Positions 31,082 to 32,880 of a DNA stretch of 32,880 bases are shown here, piece by piece; within the stretch, counting starts at the first letter, position 1; the number at the start of each line of letters is the position of its first letter. Made by a program: the position numbers and the translations under genes. Below the pieces are notes generated by a model, which had not been told where the DNA came from, made no database searches, and saw only the letters and a list, made by a program, of their open reading frames with translations. Source of the stretch: Oscillatoriaceae cyanobacterium M33_DOE_052 (lineage in GTDB: Bacteria > Cyanobacteriota > Cyanobacteriia > Cyanobacteriales > Laspinemataceae); assembly GCA_015296065.1 (NCBI GenBank), contig DVDU01000055.1, positions 1-32,880 on the forward strand, written 5' to 3'.

Positions 31082-32880
31082 ATGCTAGCGCCACCCCTCA
31101 AGGGGTTTGAAGAACTGCTAACACTGCCCACAGACCCCGGAGTAACACCAACGATCGCCCCTGACGGGGCCCCCACCCAACAGCTCGTCTCCCAGCCAGC
31201 TCGCTATCTGGGCAATGAATTGGGAGCCTTCCACAAACCTTGGGAGGATGCAGCGGTGCGCTGGGTACTAACATACCCGGAAGTGTATGAGGTGGGAGCC
31301 TCTAATTTGGGGCATATCATCCTGTACAACATCCTCAATACACAGCCCGGTCAACTGTGCGATCGAGCTTACTTGCCCTTCCCGGACCTGGCGAAAAAGC
31401 TGCGGTCAACTCAAACCCCCCTCTGGGGCGTAGAACAAAGGCGACCCCTTACAGAATTTGATATCCTCGGCTTCAGCCTCAGCTACGAACTGGGAGCCAC
31501 CAACATTCTAGAAATGCTCGATTTGGCAGGCATCCCCCTCACTTGGCAAGAGCGCCAAAGCCACGGAAAACTAGGAAACTGGCCAATAATTTTTGCCGGG
31601 GGTCAAACCGCCACCTCCAACCCCGAACCCTACGCCGACTTTTTCGACTTCATCGCCTTGGGTGATGGGGAAGAACTACTGCCAGAAATTGGTTTGGTCA
31701 TCGCTGAAGGTAAAGCCGCCAACCTATCACGCCAAGAATTGCTCCTAGACTTGGCGCAAATTCCTGGGGTGTATGTCCCCCAATTTTACGATGTGGCCCC
31801 CGATGGTGCGGTGCGTCCCAACCGCCCCGATGTACCCGATCGGATTTTGCGCCGCGTCGCCAAACCCATCCCGGCGTATTCGATCGGGCTGGTGCCCTAT
31901 ATGCAAACGGTCCACGATCGTCTCACCATAGAAATCCGCCGGGGCTGTACCCGAGGCTGTCGTTTTTGCCAGCCCGGAATGCTCACCAGGCCCGCCCGAG
32001 ACGTGGAACCAGAAGCCGTGGTATCAGCCATAGAAGAAGGGATGCGCGCCACTGGCTACAATGAATTTTCCCTCCTCTCCCTGAGCTGCTCCGACTACTT
32101 AGCCCTGCCCGCTGTGGGTATGGAAGTTAAAAACCGGCTCAAAGACTATAACGTATCTCTATCCCTCCCTAGTCAGCGGGTGGACCGCTTCGATGAAAAT
32201 ATCGCTAACATTATTGGCGGTACTCGTCAGAGCGGTTTAACCTTTGCCCCAGAAGCAGGCACCCAGCGCCTGCGAGATATCATTAACAAGGGACTGACCA
32301 ATGAAGAGTTGCTCCGAGGAGTCAAGACAGCTTTTGACCAGGGTTGGGACAAAGTAAAGCTGTATTTTATGATTGGTTTGCCCGGAGAAACTGACGCCGA
32401 TGTGCTGGGAATTGCCGAAACCGTGCAATGGCTACAGCAGGAATGCCGCGCCCCTAACCGCCGCCGTATCAGTTTCAACCTGACGATTTCCAACTTTACG
32501 CCCAAACCTCATACGCCTTTTCAGTGGCATTCTGTATCCACGGAAGATTTTGAGCGCAAGCAAGCGATGCTTCGGGCAGAATTTCGCCGGATGCGCGGTG
32601 TGAAGGCTAATTTTACCGATGTGCGCATCTCGGCGATGGAAGATTTTGTGGGCAGGGGCGATCGGACTTTAGCGCCCATCATCCGCCGTGCCTGGGAACT
32701 GGGAGCCGGGATGGATTCTTGGTTTGAAAGCATCGATCGCGCCTACCATGCCTGGACACAGGCGATTCAAGAGACGGGGGGACCTCTTGACGGGGGGAGT
32801 GTGGGACTGGGGGACCAGGAGACTGGGGGACCGTCTCCGAGTCTCCCCGTCTCCGAGTCTCCCCGTCTCCGAGTCTCCCC
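31082..32880 (+). CDS. B12-binding radical SAM protein (TIGR03960-like), 3' end outside the window
   Basis: From ATG 31082 the frame is open to the window end (599 codons, no stop). It reads ARYLGNELGAFHKPWEDAAVRWVLTYPEVYEVGASNLGHIILYNIL, then GGQTATSNPEPYADFFDFIALGDGEELL (a B12-type region) and the cluster motif RRGCTRGCRFCQPGMLTRPARDVEPE. Later come LSCSDYLALPAVGMEVKNRL, PSQRVDRFDEN and FAPEAGTQR. It resembles the N-terminal enzyme of the radical-SAM/DUF2344 pair near RNase E in many bacteria. GTG 31055 is an alternative start. The normal ending near residue 560 is lost: the frame runs into a GTCTCCCC array and codes for low-complexity PSLPVSESPRLRVS. Confidence 0.85.
   Translation, partial: MLAPPLKGFEELLTLPTDPGVTPTIAPDGAPTQQLVSQPARYLGNELGAFHKPWEDAAVRWVLTYPEVYEVGASNLGHIILYNILNTQPGQLCDRAYLPFPDLAKKLRSTQTPLWGVEQRRPLTEFDILGFSLSYELGATNILEMLDLAGIPLTWQERQSHGKLGNWPIIFAGGQTATSNPEPYADFFDFIALGDGEELLPEIGLVIAEGKAANLSRQELLLDLAQIPGVYVPQFYDVAPDGAVRPNRPDVPDRILRRVAKPIPAYSIGLVPYMQTVHDRLTIEIRRGCTRGCRFCQPGMLTRPARDVEPEAVVSAIEEGMRATGYNEFSLLSLSCSDYLALPAVGMEVKNRLKDYNVSLSLPSQRVDRFDENIANIIGGTRQSGLTFAPEAGTQRLRDIINKGLTNEELLRGVKTAFDQGWDKVKLYFMIGLPGETDADVLGIAETVQWLQQECRAPNRRRISFNLTISNFTPKPHTPFQWHSVSTEDFERKQAMLRAEFRRMRGVKANFTDVRISAMEDFVGRGDRTLAPIIRRAWELGAGMDSWFESIDRAYHAWTQAIQETGGPLDGGSVGLGDQETGGPSPSLPVSESPRLRVS
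32771..32880. repeat. GTCTCCCC/GTCTCCGA array at the right edge
   Basis: Left part in the opposite orientation (GACGGGGGGA, ACTGGGGGACC), right part a 16-bp alternation of GTCTCCGA and GTCTCCCC. The array is in frame with the radical-SAM gene and continues past the window. Confidence 0.88.

Overview
The window looks like a chromosomal segment of a filamentous, Oscillatoriales-type cyanobacterium. The evidence is the cyanobacterial str-operon gene order and protein sequences, repeated GCGATCGC (HIP1) octamers, several cyanobacterial families (DUF1830, DUF4079, a cyanobacterial ClpS, B12/radical-SAM proteins, TPR-CHAT), and dense interspersed repeats of types common in that group. No rRNA, tRNA, CRISPR array, integrase or transposase was found.

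Layout. (1) 1-5739: the str operon rpsL-rpsG-fusA-tuf-rpsJ on the plus strand, with unusually long, structured or repeat-filled gaps (rpsG-fusA about 530 bp; fusA-tuf filled with a TCATTTGTCC-type repeat). The fusA start is best placed at a GTG at 1800 behind a strong Shine-Dalgarno. (2) 5740-8303: a repeat cluster, a Lon substrate-binding-domain protein and a convergent membrane protein. (3) 8464-10810: a promoter-led, translationally coupled pair, an AlbA_2/Schlafen-like ATPase gene and a ParA-type ATPase. The first gene is frameshifted exactly at a perfect 19-bp inverted repeat. (4) 10901-15764: a 1247-aa exported TPR-CHAT protein, divergent from a PD-(D/E)XK nuclease-like protein, then an orphan HicB-like antitoxin. 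(5) 15855-20113: a radical-SAM enzyme, DUF1830, DUF4079, an MqsA-type zinc-finger ORF between 46-bp direct repeats, a membrane protein and an orphan MNT nucleotidyltransferase. (6) 20125-23986: succinate dehydrogenase flavoprotein and cytochrome b (no iron-sulfur subunit in the window), a CPBP protease and ClpS. (7) 24209-27514: a 1101-aa protein with seven SBBP repeats and seven copies of a 43-aa C-terminal repeat. (8) 27691-32880: a conserved gene broken by an in-frame stop, a DapL-like aminotransferase, a small hypothetical protein, a STAS-domain protein and a radical-SAM gene that runs off the window.

Repeats dominate the non-coding space. There are four main families: a 15-bp palindrome AGAAACCGGGTTTCT; LTRR-like GTCATTTGTCCTTTGTC arrays, often in opposed halves; GTCTCCCC low-complexity arrays; and a 56-bp inverted-repeat element (three copies, all exactly 56 bp) that resembles a small MITE. 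Several of these have entered coding sequence and now encode protein C-termini (Lon-like protein, HicB-like protein, terminal radical-SAM protein). The most interesting biology is the AlbA_2+ParA pair, which looks like a conserved uncharacterised two-gene module, and the apparent template-switch mutation that disabled its first gene. All family assignments were made by reading the sequence; no database search was run.
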